Positions 9,649-18,115 of a DNA stretch of 64,000 bases are shown here, one piece after another. The position numbers were made by a program, and so were the translations under genes. The number at the start of each line of letters is the position of its first letter. Positions within the stretch are counted from its first letter, which is position 1. This DNA is from Bactericera cockerelli (lineage: Eukaryota > Arthropoda > Insecta > Hemiptera > Triozidae), in the NCBI GenBank assembly GCA_024516035.1, contig CM044964.1:26022317-26086316 (forward strand), given 5' to 3'. The notes below the pieces were generated by a model. It was not told where the DNA came from. It made no database searches and worked only from the letters and a program-made list of their open reading frames with translations.

Positions 9649-9855
9649 ATGATTATGTTTTGAAAAAAAAGCATAAGATAACTTCTGAGGAAACTAGTGT
9701 ATTTACAAAACTAGTGTACCTGACATGAATTCCACTATTACAGCAATACTTGCTTGTATGCTGAAGTAGAAATTATTGATTGTGATTAGACTCATCACAA
9801 GAACATCAACCAAGAAGACATCAGCTAAATTAGTTTCTGCCATCTTACCTGACAT
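29..9855 (-). CDS. ATAD1: ATAD1/Msp1 AAA+ outer-membrane ATPase (six exons, C-terminus beyond window)
   Basis: Coding exons on the minus strand are 9855-9849, 8560-8418, 7477-7258, 5515-5315, 3767-3571 and 213-29. All junctions are GT/AG and phase-compatible and give 317 codons plus 2 nt. Residues about 12-34 form an N-terminal membrane anchor, followed by a lysine-rich stretch. The AAA+ core has Walker A GPPGCGKT (129-136), pore-loop residues KWYG (161-164), Walker B IIFVDEID (184-191), the GATNRP sensor-1 region (231-236), an RR pair for the arginine finger (245-246) and sensor-2 GFSGSEL (289-295). In this family (human ATAD1, yeast Msp1, Drosophila nmd) the hexamer pulls mislocalised tail-anchored proteins out of mitochondrial and peroxisomal outer membranes using ATP. 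Human ATAD1 is about 361 residues, so roughly 45 residues are missing off the left edge. All catalytic motifs are intact. The oddity is intron 4, built from copies of exon ends. Confidence 0.93.
399..457. repeat. Inverted repeat with 23-bp perfect arms
   Basis: 399-421 is the reverse complement of 435-457, with a 13-bp spacer. The left arm is an inverted fragment of the 38-bp minisatellite unit whose array begins here. Confidence 0.9.
421..740. repeat. 38-bp minisatellite, array 1
   Basis: About eight copies of a 38-bp unit (contains GGGGACTATAAACAGGGAG, then TAGACCAGCAGTCTGGCTG). Unit starts fall at 475, 513, 551, 589, 627, 665 and 703, with one truncated 16-bp unit near 459. Copies differ by one or two bases. 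The same unit forms a second array at 5943-6208. Confidence 0.95.
872..1236 (-). mobile_element. SINE-A copy with internally triplicated 3' segment
   Basis: The body runs from about 1236 leftwards and contains the family blocks CCCGTAGTATGCCTCCCCTC-like and GTAGCCATGAAACAGGAGC. The segment around the GTAGCCATGAAACAGG block is present three times (starts about 899, 968 and 1033). The tRNA-like head is cut off at about 1236; an intact head is seen in the copy at 44.6-44.9 kb. Confidence 0.75.
1262..1500 (-). mobile_element. TIR-H element, partial copy
   Basis: Contains the family terminus (ACTTTCCTTATCCTATAATA) and the adjoining block around ATTTCTGG and CCTCAGGATACCAAAAA, in opposite orientation to the three copies inside the 2.8-kb tandem array. 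The distal part is absent. There is no coding capacity. Confidence 0.6.
1875..2070 (+). mobile_element. SINE-E copy
   Basis: The tRNA-like head includes TCCGTAGCATAACAGTTGTG and GAGTTCGATTTCCGGTTGGG. The body CCTACCCAGACTGGGTAAGG, GGTACGAACCCAGC and AAAACCCCCGTCCTAACT is shared with about ten other copies in the window. Confidence 0.75.
2071..2187 (-). mobile_element. SINE-S fragment
   Basis: Contains ACATATGAGTGGACACCGAG and the reverse-oriented tRNA-like head CCTGCCCCGCTGGGGATCAA. It directly abuts the preceding SINE-E, as also at 9.96-10.33 kb. Confidence 0.55.
2744..2793 (-). mobile_element. SINE-E tail fragment
   Basis: The reverse complement matches the family 3' end (AGGGTTTAAACCCTCGTCCTG-like, then CAGGACGTTGAAACC). 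Only about 50 bp remain. The rest of 2441-2820 has no recognisable content. Confidence 0.45.
2821..2982. mobile_element. Fold-back (MITE-like) element
   Basis: Starts TTCCAGAAACACTCTCCACT and ends with its reverse complement at 2963-2982. The arms are about 75 bp, imperfect inside, around a short spacer; the inner part pairs CACTCTGATTGGTT with AACTAATCAGAGTG. No coding capacity. Confidence 0.7.
2985..3170 (+). mobile_element. SINE-D fragment
   Basis: B-box-like GCGGGTTCGAAATACAG followed by the family body TTATCCTCCCATCTGGGATT and GGGCTTACTGCTGGAA, as in copies at 28.0, 40.0 and 60.4 kb. Confidence 0.6.
3571..3767 (-). CDS. ATAD1: ATAD1 exon 5 (sensor 1, arginine finger)
   Basis: Encodes residues 191-256, from [14 protein letters not shown] through [18 protein letters not shown] to YAINLP. 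The acceptor is ACATCCCCAG|ATTCATTC at 3768/3767; the donor is CCT|GTGAGTAT at 3571/3570. 197 bp, phase 1 to phase 0. A duplicated copy of its 5' part, with its own acceptor, lies just upstream in the gene. Confidence 0.95.
3691..3987 (-). repeat. Tandem copies of exon 5 acceptor region
   Basis: A 121-122-bp unit starting at 3691, 3813 and 3934 contains intron end, acceptor and the first part of exon 5 ([27 protein letters not shown] coding). The first is part of real exon 5. The second has an intact CCCCAG|ATTCATTCC acceptor at 3890/3889. The third is cut at 3987, where it joins directly to an exon 4 fragment. Confidence 0.9.
3988..5400 (-). repeat. Tandem array of exon 4 3'-half plus donor
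   Basis: A unit of 142-163 bp (mostly 143) is repeated through most of intron 4. Exon-like copies end at 5163, 5020, 4877, 4729, 4586, 4443, 4280 and 4132, each followed by GTGAGA, GTAAGA or GTAAGG; a ninth, at about 3990, has lost the donor. On the minus strand each unit reads intron start, a SINE-body fragment (CCCACTCAGGCTGGGTGAGG), then exon 4 from about DKWYGESQ to FVDEI. In copies of 148-152 bp the QKLAA segment is replaced by a palindromic form pairing AGAAAGTGGCTG with CAGCCACTTTCT. The 163-bp copy also holds an inverted repeat at 4359-4398. Confidence 0.93.
5315..5515 (-). CDS. ATAD1: ATAD1 exon 4 (Walker A to Walker B)
   Basis: Encodes residues 124-191: [13 protein letters not shown], then [30 protein letters not shown] and IIFVDEI(D). 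The acceptor is ATTATTCCAG|GTATTCTC at 5516/5515; the donor is GAGATAG|GTGAGACT at 5315/5314. 201 bp, phase 1 in and out. This copy is the real exon because only it has the Walker A part and a proper acceptor. Confidence 0.95.
5660..5836 (+). mobile_element. tRNA-headed SINE
   Basis: The head has an A-box-like TGGCTCAGTGGTTAAGAGC and B-box-like GCGGGTTCGAATCCCGGCC. The body includes GCAAAAGCGGTTCTGGGGCA, a relic of which also lies near 41,520. Judged a SINE rather than a tRNA gene because the head runs on into a shared body. Confidence 0.65.
5889..6275. repeat. 38-bp minisatellite, array 2, between direct repeats
   Basis: About seven 38-bp units at 5943-6208, same consensus as array 1 but with some CTACAAAC variants. 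The array is flanked by diverged direct repeats of about 50 bp (5889-5941 and 6229-6275) sharing GTCCTATAATTA and AACACAAAGAAAC. Confidence 0.9.
7258..7477 (-). CDS. ATAD1: ATAD1 exon 3 (N-domain to start of AAA core)
   Basis: Encodes residues 51-123 and part of 124: [34 protein letters not shown] and [11 protein letters not shown], the conserved AAA entry block. The acceptor is TCTTCCAG|GCTGACC at 7478/7477; the donor is AAGG|GTTCGT at 7258/7257, phase 1. The open frame upstream is antisense 5S-like sequence, not coding. Confidence 0.93.
7524..7790 (+). mobile_element. 5S-rRNA-headed SINE (SINE3-type)
   Basis: 7524-7644 resembles a whole 5S rRNA. It has terminal stem partners GCCAGCGTC/GACGCTGGC, an internal block TTGAATACACCGGTTCCC, then ACCGAAGTTAAGCGACATCC and ACTTGGATGGGTGACC, in the right order for the 5S internal promoter. 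It runs without a break into a body with CCCCACTCAGGCTGGGTGAG, GAATGGAGGGTAAAACC and AGCGACGTTAAACC. It sits in ATAD1 intron 2, antisense to the gene. Confidence 0.8.
7791..8417 (-). other. ATAD1 intron 2, remainder
   Basis: Poly-A/T runs at 7781-7860 and a SINE-D relic near 8047-8085 (CTTGGACTTAATGCTGGAAT). Otherwise no recognisable content. Confidence 0.55.
8418..8560 (-). CDS. ATAD1: ATAD1 exon 2 (membrane anchor)
   Basis: Encodes residues 3-50: GSGGLKSNE, the hydrophobic span [38 protein letters not shown]. The acceptor is CTTTTCCCAG|GTTCTGG at 8561/8560; the donor is GAAATG|GTGAGTTT at 8418/8417, phase 0. The anchor followed by DPT-K-rich sequence matches the start of ATAD1 proteins. 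Confidence 0.93.
8608..8820 (-). mobile_element. SINE-A copy
   Basis: Contains the family blocks TAGCCATGACACAGCAGCTA, CATAGTATGCCTCCTTTCTG and a degraded head near 8806-8820. It lies in ATAD1 intron 1. 8821-9848 is AT-rich with a 33-bp poly-A at 9611-9643 and no other recognisable content. Confidence 0.6.
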
Positions 9856-9864
9856 CCTGCAAAT
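9849..9864 (-). CDS. ATAD1: ATAD1 first coding exon (ATG at 9855-9853), possibly a 16-bp microexon
   Basis: Reads ATGTCAG followed by donor GTAAGATG. The last G completes the glycine codon of exon 2 (M-S-G-S-G-G). Immediately upstream a pyrimidine-rich stretch ends TTTGTTTCAG at 9865, an excellent acceptor, which would make this exon only 16 bp (ATTTGCAGGATGTCAG). Alternatively transcription starts just upstream and there is no acceptor. The start codon is inferred from frame and splice fit. Confidence 0.65.
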
Positions 9865-9957
9865 CTGAAACAAATAAATTGAAAAAATGTTGATGTGGTT
9901 ATTTCTTTGTTTCTATAATACACCATTTATATTTTCAGTTATTTTTAACATAGGACT

Positions 9958-10330
9958 AATCAGGGTGATGGTTGGACCACTACCCATAGTTCAGAGATCC
10001 CTGGTTTGATCTATGTTGGGCAGACTTTTCTAAGAAAATTCTATTCCCTTCAAACATGTGAGTCTGGCATTTTTGGTCCTACTCAGGCTGGGTGTGGTTA
10101 ATGAGAATAGATGGTACAATTCCCAGCAAATGGAGGGTAGAACCCCTGTCCTGACTATCTATCTCAATCAAGACATTAAAACCAAATAAAATCAACTAGT
10201 CACAATTCCCCATAATTCCAATGCTGGTCACAACAAAGCAGCTACTCATTCTTCCTCATGAGGTATGAGTGGAACCTGCACATCAAAGTATGCAGCCAAA
10301 CAATTATTATGTTGATGGGGATCTTTATTG
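9958..10330 (+). mobile_element. SINE-E followed by SINE-S relic
   Basis: 9958-10200 has the SINE-E features (GGGCAGACTTTTCTAAGAAA, CTACTCAGGCTGGGTGTGG, GAGGGTAGAACCCC). 10235-10322 has the SINE-S block CATGAGGTATGAGTGGAACC. The same head-to-tail pairing occurs at 1.9-2.2 kb. 10331-10620 holds nothing recognisable. Confidence 0.6.
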
Positions 10331-10769
10331 TTTTATTTTATTTGACTAATGGTCTTGATAACTCTTGACATAAAATTATAAATAACCTATCAGAAAAAAA
10401 GGGAGTATAAAAAGAAATGAATATTATTTTAAAATTAAAGGGAGAAATAGCTTTATTGCAAGGTTAAGTTTATACAAAGTTTCTATGTTGTCATTATAAA
10501 CTCAAGTAAAACTGTGCATGCAATCCTAGTGCACTAAATCTGTGGCTACTGAATGCATTCAACAAGAACCGGTGCATTCAATGTGCCATCAACGCTGGCC
10601 AGGCAAATATTAACCAGGAATCAATACGGTTTGGTTTTGTAACGTATCCAGTACACAGTAACGTATACGGTTGTGAGAGACATCTCTCACAGCCGTACTG
10701 ATTGTGGGTTAAGTATGAGTAGTTGTGATTAACACAAATATATGATATCTTTGAAATATAATTAGCCAA

Positions 10770-10945
10770 TAGTATGATCACCCAAGTTAAGCAATAGCTA
10801 GCAAGGTTATGACTTTGTGATGCTGGCATTCCAGCCCAACCTAGCCTGGGTGAGGTTAATGTGTGTAACATATTTGTGAGTTTCCAGAAAATGGAGGGTA
10901 ACACCCCTGTCGTGATATGACTATGCAGTTGGTAGCGATGTTAAA
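10770..10945 (+). mobile_element. 5S-SINE, truncated copy
   Basis: Starts within the 5S head (GATCACCCAAGTTAAGCAAT) and then has the shared body (CAACCTAGCCTGGGTGAGG, GTAGCGATGTTAAACCAAG). The downstream part of the 5S head is diverged or deleted. Confidence 0.6.
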
Positions 10946-11373
10946 CCAAGAAAAATATAGTTACTTTTTCTTGGAAATTGTATCTAATAAGTGTGCATGC
11001 TTCACTGATTTCCTGTGAGAACAACATTATTACCTTGTATTTTCTATGTCTTTATTACTACTCCGCAATTAAATTTGGGACAGTAATGGTTATTAAAAAT
11101 GAAGAACAAATAATTATTTAATTTGGAAATGAAAATTCAAAATAATTTTAAAATTATGAAACTCATTTTTCAATTTTTCACAAAATTTTCAATGAAATTT
11201 AAATTATTTTGGAGAATTTTAAATTTTCGCGGTAATTGGAACATTTGCCGTCTCCAATGCAAACAGCTGTAAAGATCAATTCACACTTTTCCGTAACGTA
11301 TTGGTTAAAATAAATTGGTATGTGTGTGAATTAAAATTACTTTGACATGAACGAAAGTTGAAAAAACATTGAT

Positions 11374-11855
11374 TTTGACATTTTCATGTCTTTGCTCTGG
11401 CACATAACCAAAATTATGTAACGAAATTATGTAACGAAATTATGTGACGAAATTATGTAACGAAATTATGTAACGAAATATTAAATTATAAAAAGAGAGA
11501 AGAGAAAAAGTATGTGTCATGCGCACAATAACGAAATATTAAATTATAAAAAGAGAGAAGAGAAAAAGTATGTGTCATGCGCACAATACGAAATTTGGTC
11601 AGTTAAGTTTTAGACCTTGAATAGTAAAGATGAAAATGTCCCAATGGTTGCAGACTCGTATGCAAGCGTTTTATATGCTCAGGAACATACTTCTGATTCA
11701 AGTAAATAATATACTGATGAACTTACAATTTTTGACATTTTCATGTCTTTGCTCTGGCACATAACCAAAATTATGTAACGAAATTAAGTGACGAAATTAT
11801 GTAACGAAATTATGTAACGAAATTATGTGACGAAATTATGTAACGAAATATTAAA
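11374..11855. repeat. Duplicated block with 13-bp tandem repeats
   Basis: CATTTTCATGTCTTTGCTCT followed by runs of a 13-bp unit (GTAACGAAATTAT / GTGACGAAATTAT) occurs at 11378-11490 and 11738-11850. Between them a separate unit of about 57 bp (AAGAGAGAAGAGAAAAAGTA, ATGTGTCATGCGCACAATA) is directly duplicated (11480-11593). Confidence 0.85.
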
Positions 11856-13180
11856 TTGACATTTTTTTGGTTTATGTCTCTTCAACTAGAACTCTTTAAT
11901 TACCGAACTTAGAGATTTTTTTACTTAGACTTCTAAGAAAGTATTCTCTGTTTCAAGTACATAATTCCAACATTATATGGAACACTGAGACATGGAAGCA
12001 GCTGAGAACTCATGGTCTGGGAGATCAAAATGTTGAATGCCATTATAAATCACTGGGATGATATAACGTGATTAATTGATTATGGACATGGGAAGAAAAG
12101 TAAGTACAACAATGTCCACATTCATCTAAAAAATGAACTCTAAACACGGCACTAACAGAATAACACATCACGGAATCATGTGATTGGACCCTAAAACGGC
12201 AACACTATTGCCGTAAAAGTCGGATAAATGGAGAAGTATTTTTCTTTTGGAGAATTATTTTTTCCAGGTTCGATATTTCCAAATAGTTCCATAATTCCAT
12301 TTTATTCCAAGGTCAACTTCACCACATTCGTGAAAAAAAATGATAAAAAATGCACTTAACCTATAAAAGAACTGGAAGCAAGAATTTTCTACTTCCATTT
12401 TGGTCCAAACTGGAAGAAGGAAGAGGAAAATTTTCCTCTTCCAAATGAAAAATGACTTGCTTCCGGTTGGGTTCATTTTATTCCCGTTGCATCCACATTG
12501 TTTAGAAAGAAAAATACGGCTTAATTTTCTGTATATTTCAGAGGTCTTTTTGTTCTTACATTGCTCCTTCATACTTGTGTAGTTATTCAATTTGCAGTAC
12601 ATTTTGAGTTTTCGAAAAACTTCGGCTTATTTGACATTTTATTTTCGTTTTTTAAACCAAAACCTGCCCGGATGGCCAAAATCTATGCAGTAAATTTACC
12701 GTTACTTACCTGTCTCACTAGAGGACTATAAACAGAGAAAGAACTAGCCAACCCTAACAAGCCAGTCAGTCTACCTTGCAGTTTCCTGAGGGTTTAATGG
12801 CAAGAGAAATAGGCCAAGTTATCACGATCGATGGTTGATTGCACGTAGAAATATGTGGTTCAGAACGAGTCAACTGTTCCACTTAAGTTGGCTGGAGTCC
12901 ATCACTCGCTCTGCTGTGCCCATCTTGTTTCAAAATCAACAACAAAAACAAAAACAAGTATCTACCTATTTTACTTCCGGGAAATTTCTAATATTAGAGA
13001 ACGGAAGTGTTGAGTTCGTTTTTGTAAAAGAAAATATTTTTTGCTCCGATTTCAATTTTTTTTTTATTCCGAAGTACCTTTTGTGTGATCGACTTTAATA
13101 TCTTTGTATCCGTAAGTGTGCATCTACATTGTAGAGTATGTAGAGTATACTCCCGGTTCCTCTTCTAGCTGCTAGAGTGC
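11856..13180. other. Intergenic; little recognised
   Basis: Contains a lone relic of the 38-bp minisatellite unit near 12720-12750 (GAGGACTATAAACAGAGAAA), a short purine/pyrimidine palindrome near 12419-12442, a strong minus-strand donor CAG|GTAAGT at 12712/12711 and a TIR-G end fragment at about 12965-13070. No gene seen. Confidence 0.5.
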
Positions 13181-13199
13181 TCAATGAAGTTCTTAAACT

Positions 13200-13450
13200 T
13201 AGTGTGAATATTTATGTTATGACTAATGCCCATAGTCCAGAGGCCTCGAGTTCGACTCCCGGTTGGGGCAGACTTTTCGAAGAAAATTCTGTCCCCTCCA
13301 AACACGTGAGGCTGCCATTTGCGACCCTACCCAGGCTGGGTGAGGTTAATGTGGGTAGCTGGTACGATTCCCAGCGAATGCAGGGTAAAACCCCCGTCCT
13401 GACTATCTCAAATCAGGACGTTAAAACCGAATAGAATCAACTGGTCACAA
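13200..13450 (+). mobile_element. SINE-E copy, well preserved body
   Basis: Has CGAGTTCGACTCCCGGTTGG, GCAGACTTTTCGAAGAAAAT, CCCTACCCAGGCTGGGTGAG, GGTACGATTCCCAGCGAATG and the ending CAGGACGTTAAAACCGAATA. Followed by (AAT)n. Confidence 0.8.
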
Positions 13451-14049
13451 TATTGGATCTTATTAGGTCGCAGTGTTAATTTATTGTAAGGGTTTCACTG
13501 AAAACCTTAGAACCAAGTCAGATAATAATAATAATAAATAAATGTATTGGATGCATTCCCCATCTGGATCGCCAAGGACAGGGATTGGTAGAGGAAGGTC
13601 TTGATTATTCTGATTGGCATGGTAATAATAATAATAATAAATAAATCATTTGTTTTATTTTTCATATTTTTTTTTTATACAGAGGACCCATCCTAAGCCA
13701 TTTTATTTGGCTTCTTAGATAAACTTCTTACATATTGAATGAGTGACTCTATGAATCTCATTTCAGTCCGGTTTATGTGGCAGCAGCCCCAAAACATTTT
13801 CCCACCGTCCGCGTCTGATAAGAGGCATATTATTTTTCTTTTCATATCTATTATTTCTTCGACTTCCCGTTTTTTTCTTCAGACGGCTGTCTAGTCCATT
13901 TTTCCTTCAACCTTTCATAAGAGTCCGCTTTACATTAGCCTGATTAAACTTCATCCAGTTCGCTGTCGAACATGTTTTGTACATTTTTCGCTACATGCCT
14001 ACATTGCTCTCGCTAATAGGAGGCAATAGTAGGCATGTCTCTTGGATTT

Positions 14050-14081
<32 letters not shown>

Positions 14082-14480
14082 AGTATTTAATGGCAGGATT
14101 CTTAAATTGCTTAAGCTCTTCCACCCAACCATTTTCTTTGCTAGTTGTTGAAGAAAAATATGAACAAGATATTATGAAATTGACCTCTGTTTGTTTATCT
14201 GAAATCTTCATTTTTTTATTAACTTCATAAAACAATATTATGTAAATATTGGTAAGTACTTATATCGGTAAGATATTATATAAAATTGTTTGAAAATATT
14301 ACTGTGTCGCCTGGCAAGCATCACTGAGATATCAGTTAAATAAATATATAATAACTTAATTATAAAATAAATGAAAGATGAAAGCTTGTTCGCTGCGCTG
14401 TTGAGATTACCTTTTTATTTTCTCCATAATACCTATATTATGTTGGATTGGTGGAGAATGAAGGAGAATAATAATAATAA
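13451..14480. other. Intergenic, AT-rich
   Basis: (AAT)n tracts near 13525 and 13624, poly-T at 14051-14080 and an otherwise unrecognised stretch. The minus strand of 13,680-13,990 has broken open frames that look like degraded coding sequence, but I cannot name them. Confidence 0.4.
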
Positions 14481-14497
14481 TAATATCGCCTTATTTA

Positions 14498-14682
14498 TAC
14501 TACCCGATTAGGACTATTTAGCCCCATTATTCCAGCAGTAAGCCAAAGACGTATTATTATGTGGTAAAAATTCCAAATAGGAAGAAAACTTATCATGTCC
14601 CGGCTGGGTTTCGATCCCGCGACCTCTGGAATCTCTAGAATACCAGACCGACGCCTTTACTACTGAGCTACCGGGGCCGATT
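14498..14682 (-). mobile_element. SINE-D copy with tRNA-like head
   Basis: The head on the minus strand starts near 14680 (CCCGGTAGCTCAGTAGTAAA) with B box GGGATCGAAACCCAGCCGGG; the body runs left to the TAGTCCTAATCGGGTAGTAT end. Confidence 0.75.
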
Positions 14683-14795
14683 ATTGTGTTATACGTTATA
14701 CACTATGCTATTATTTTATTATTATTTTTTAATTATTATTATTTTTTTAAAACTTTATTATGAGGACTTAGTTCAATATTTACAGTATAAAGTAC

Positions 14796-14953
14796 ATTAA
14801 CCTCACCCAGCCTGGGTAGGGCCGGAAATGCCACAGCCTCACGTGTTTGGAGAGGACAGAATTTTTTTTCGAAAAGTCTGCCTCAACCGCGAGTCGAACT
14901 CGAGACCTCTGGACCATGAGCAGGAGTCATAACCGTTACGCCACGGAGGCTGG
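14796..14953 (-). mobile_element. SINE-E copy with tRNA-like head
   Basis: Minus-strand head CAGCCTCCGTGGCGTAACGG ... GAGTTCGACTCGCGGTTGAG, then GCAGACTTTTCG and the body CCTACCCAGGCTGGGTGAGG. Truncated after the body core. Confidence 0.75.
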
Positions 14954-15138
14954 CTTGATCTAGGGGAAGCGTGGGGTAAGGGTGTTTTACTGAAGGCGCC
15001 GCGATGGCAAGGGTAACTTTATTTTTGTACACTCTCTAGTTTTTCCCCGTATTGATTTTGGATAGTTTCCCAGCACAACAACACATCCAGGGAGGGGAGG
15101 GGGGGGGGGATATAGTCATCCCATCTTTTCCTTTTGTT

Positions 15139-16010
15139 TCTCTCTCTCTCTCTCTCTCCCTCTCCCTCTCCCTCTCTCTATTTCTCTCTCTCTTTCTTTC
15201 TTTCTCTCTCTCTCTCCCTCTCTCTCTCTCCCTCTCTCTCTCTCCCTCTCTCTCTCTCTGTCTCTCTCTCTCTCCCCTCCCTTGTAATTCTGGTTCCTTC
15301 TCTTGTCTTTCCTTCTTTTTCTCCATCTAGTATTTTTTTCTTATCCTCTTTCCTCGACCTGTCTCTCTTTTTCTTTTCCCTCTTGTCCTTATTTCTCTCT
15401 CCCATCTTTCCCCTTTTTGTTGTCTTTCTCTCCTAGTTATTCTTCTTTTCCTTTATGAACTATATTTCTCTTTCTTACTCTCTCTCTTTCTTTCTCTCTC
15501 TCTTTTTCTCTCTCTCTCACTCTCGATGGAAGTTTGTATAAGCTTAGGAGATAATAATAAGTCAATTTTATTGTATGAATAAAAATAATTAATATTTAAT
15601 TCATATTTTTTCTCTCTCCTCTTTTTTGCTTTCCAACTCTCTCTCTTTTTTTTTCTCAATAATTCTCCTTTCTGCCTCTTCTTTTCACTTCCTCCTCTCT
15701 CTACTTTTCGTCTCCTTCTCTTTTGTTATGATGTCCATTTTCTTGTTTTTCGTCTTTCTCTTTTACCTAACAAATTTCTTTAGTGTTTCTCTTCCTTTTT
15801 TCTTCTACAATTCTTACTCTCTCTCTCTCTCTTTCTCTCTCTCAGCCTCTTCTCTTTTCTAATTTCCACTTTCTTATTTTCTCATTATTTATTTTTCTCT
15901 TTTATTATATTTTTTGTATTTATCTCTCTATCTTTCTCTTTTTTCTATTTATTTCTGTGTTTCTCTCTATTTTGTTTTTTTTCTCTTTATTTCCTTATCT
16001 TCCTCTCTCA
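15139..16010 (+). repeat. Long pyrimidine-rich tract with (TC)n
   Basis: Nearly all C/T on the plus strand, densest at 15139-15280, with a short AT-rich interruption at 15540-15610. Long open frames here are simple-sequence artefacts (Leu/Ser/Phe one way, Arg/Glu the other). Confidence 0.9.
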
Positions 16011-17530
16011 CATTTGGTTATTTCAACTTACCCCATCTTTCAAAACCTCCGCATCACACAAGACTTAGTCACTGCAGAAACAAAATCACCTAAATATGAG
16101 CTGGAAATAAATTTTCGCATAACTAAACTTGACTAAATAATTCCTGTATCTCTAAAACAGGCATCTCCAACTCTTGTAAGGTAACTGGTTTTCACCACTA
16201 AATAATGAAAGGAGTTTAATTTTTTCTGATTGAAAAAAAGTTTAAAAGCGTGATGTGTTCTAGACAGAAAAATATAAATATACTCAACATACCCGCAATT
16301 TTTTTGTACATAAATGTTTGTATTGAAATAGAGCCGAGCCGTTAAAAAAAAAAAAAAAAAAAAAAACAATAAAGAATAAAGAATGTGATAATAGATAAAA
16401 CACCATATTGTTTTGATGATTTATAATTTTTTTATTAAACAATATTTGTGCTTTATTTGTACATCATTTCATTACAATGTTTAGAATAACAATAACATAA
16501 TAATTATTTAAGTACTTAAAATTAATAAAATAAAATAATATGAGTATGCACTTATATACTATCACACTAAAGTACCTGGAAAACCAGGCACCTTTTTTTC
16601 TTATAATATAATATTTTCTAAAGAGATCTTGTTACACATAACTATCTGTTTTAAACAGATACCATACATTTTTTACTTTCCTTACCCTAACTTATTTATA
16701 CACACTATGGTACAAATTTGCATTCTTATCAATTTTAAAACTTTGACTTTGTATAAAGAAATATCAAACACCTCGGCCGAGGTGTGAAGAACGCCTATAC
16801 AAAGAAAGAGACAGCCCGGCAGAGTGTAAGGTTACGGAAAACATAGTTCCCATGCATTTCATGTACTTTCAGACAGCGAAAATTGCAACATGAATTTCAA
16901 AAATTGCGATTTTTACTGCAGAAATGGACTCTACCTTGAAAAATAAATTGATTTGACTCTTTGTTTGACTTCCTAGGCCAACGGGAACCCTATTTTCGAG
17001 ACCCCCCAACAATCGTGAAAGACATGAAAAGATTCATAATTTTGTTTTTTTTTTTTTTTTTTTTCTGTTTTTTTTTCTTCATACGGATCCTTTGAGACCC
17101 GACTTCGTGTCTTTAACTTGGCACTGAAGATTAAGTGAGGTGTCTAAAGTGATCAAGATATAATGGAGATGAGCCCGGACCAAAAAAAAAATTCTAAATT
17201 ATAAGCGGGCGGCCCACTTGGCGGCCTCGGGTTTTGGGAGCCCAAATCGGGAATGGAAGGATAATACTAATCTTAAGTGGTATCAAATGAAAGATCTTGA
17301 TGAGCAGATACCAAATTTATTGATTTTATTCCTTCATCTGGTCCACTGGGGGGCACCTGGTGGCCTTTTCATTTTCTTTGGCTGGTAGGTACCTTCGAAT
17401 CCTTAGCTTAGTGGTCAGATCTTGGCCAGTATGTATTTTTCGAGATGACCTCGCTCTCTCACTGCAAAATTTTAATGTTTAAGTTTCCAAGTATTAATTT
17501 AGTTAGTTCATTTTCCGTCCGTTTCTTTAG
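16011..17530. other. Intergenic, no gene seen
   Basis: Poly-A at 16344-16365, poly-T at 17042-17063 and an 18-bp palindromic stretch (AACACCTCGGCCGAGGTGT region) near 16768-16786 with a related sequence near 38,577. Otherwise unrecognised. Confidence 0.4.
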
Positions 17531-17935
17531 AAGATAACTTTGTCTATTGGTAGCGTGCTCGACCAGCCACCCAGTGAGTATGGGTTCGAATCCTGGTGGG
17601 GACGAAATTTTTTAGCTCTATTTTTTCAATTTGGGCTTAACGTTGTTTTGTTTTTCCGATCTTTATATTTGATCTTCATGACGACCCCATTCATTACCCT
17701 CTCGAGGAAAATTTTAGTGGTTGCAGAATTGGCCAATGACCTGTGACGGCATTACGAGATTGATTTTGGACAATCATGGTTGGATGGAGATAAAATATGA
17801 TGAATTAGCTCTCATAATGTCGATGCAACTCACTAAAAGTTGTGACAAAGTAGTGACTTTGGCCAAGTAGGTAGCATACTAGGCTTGCACGCACGATGAC
17901 TTGGGTTCGATCCCCTTCAAGTTTTTTTTCTCTGT
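17528..17935 (+). mobile_element. Two tRNA-like SINE heads or fragments
   Basis: 17540-17605 has TATTGGTAGCGTGCTCGACC and GGGTTCGAATCCTGGTGGGG. 17852-17925 has GGCCAAGTAGGTAGCATACT and GGGTTCGATCCCCTTCAAG. Their bodies are not matched elsewhere with confidence. Confidence 0.45.
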
Positions 17936-17957
17936 CCATTATGTCCGGGGTACACTA

Positions 17958-18115
17958 TGATAAACCCAAGGCATGGCATTCTATATATTTACCTAACCCT
18001 ACTATAAACCCGAGGCATTGCCTTCTATGTATTATCCCTAACCCTACTATATTCCTGAGGCATGGCCTTCTATATATTTTACCTAACTCTACTATACACT
18101 GAAGGCATTGCTTTT
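17958..18115. repeat. Tandem repeat, about 44 bp x 4
   Basis: GAGGCATGGCCTTCTATATA-type units start near 17968, 18011, 18056 and 18101, separated by ACCTAACCCTACTAT-type text. 18116-18678 shows nothing further. Confidence 0.8.

Noticed and set aside
13680..13990. Possible degraded transposon coding sequence on the minus strand
   Set aside because: Broken frames only; no family could be named.
15134..15436. Long open frames in both directions
   Set aside because: They are (TC)n/(GA)n simple sequence giving Leu/Ser/Phe or Arg/Glu strings; no start context, splice sites or conserved motif.
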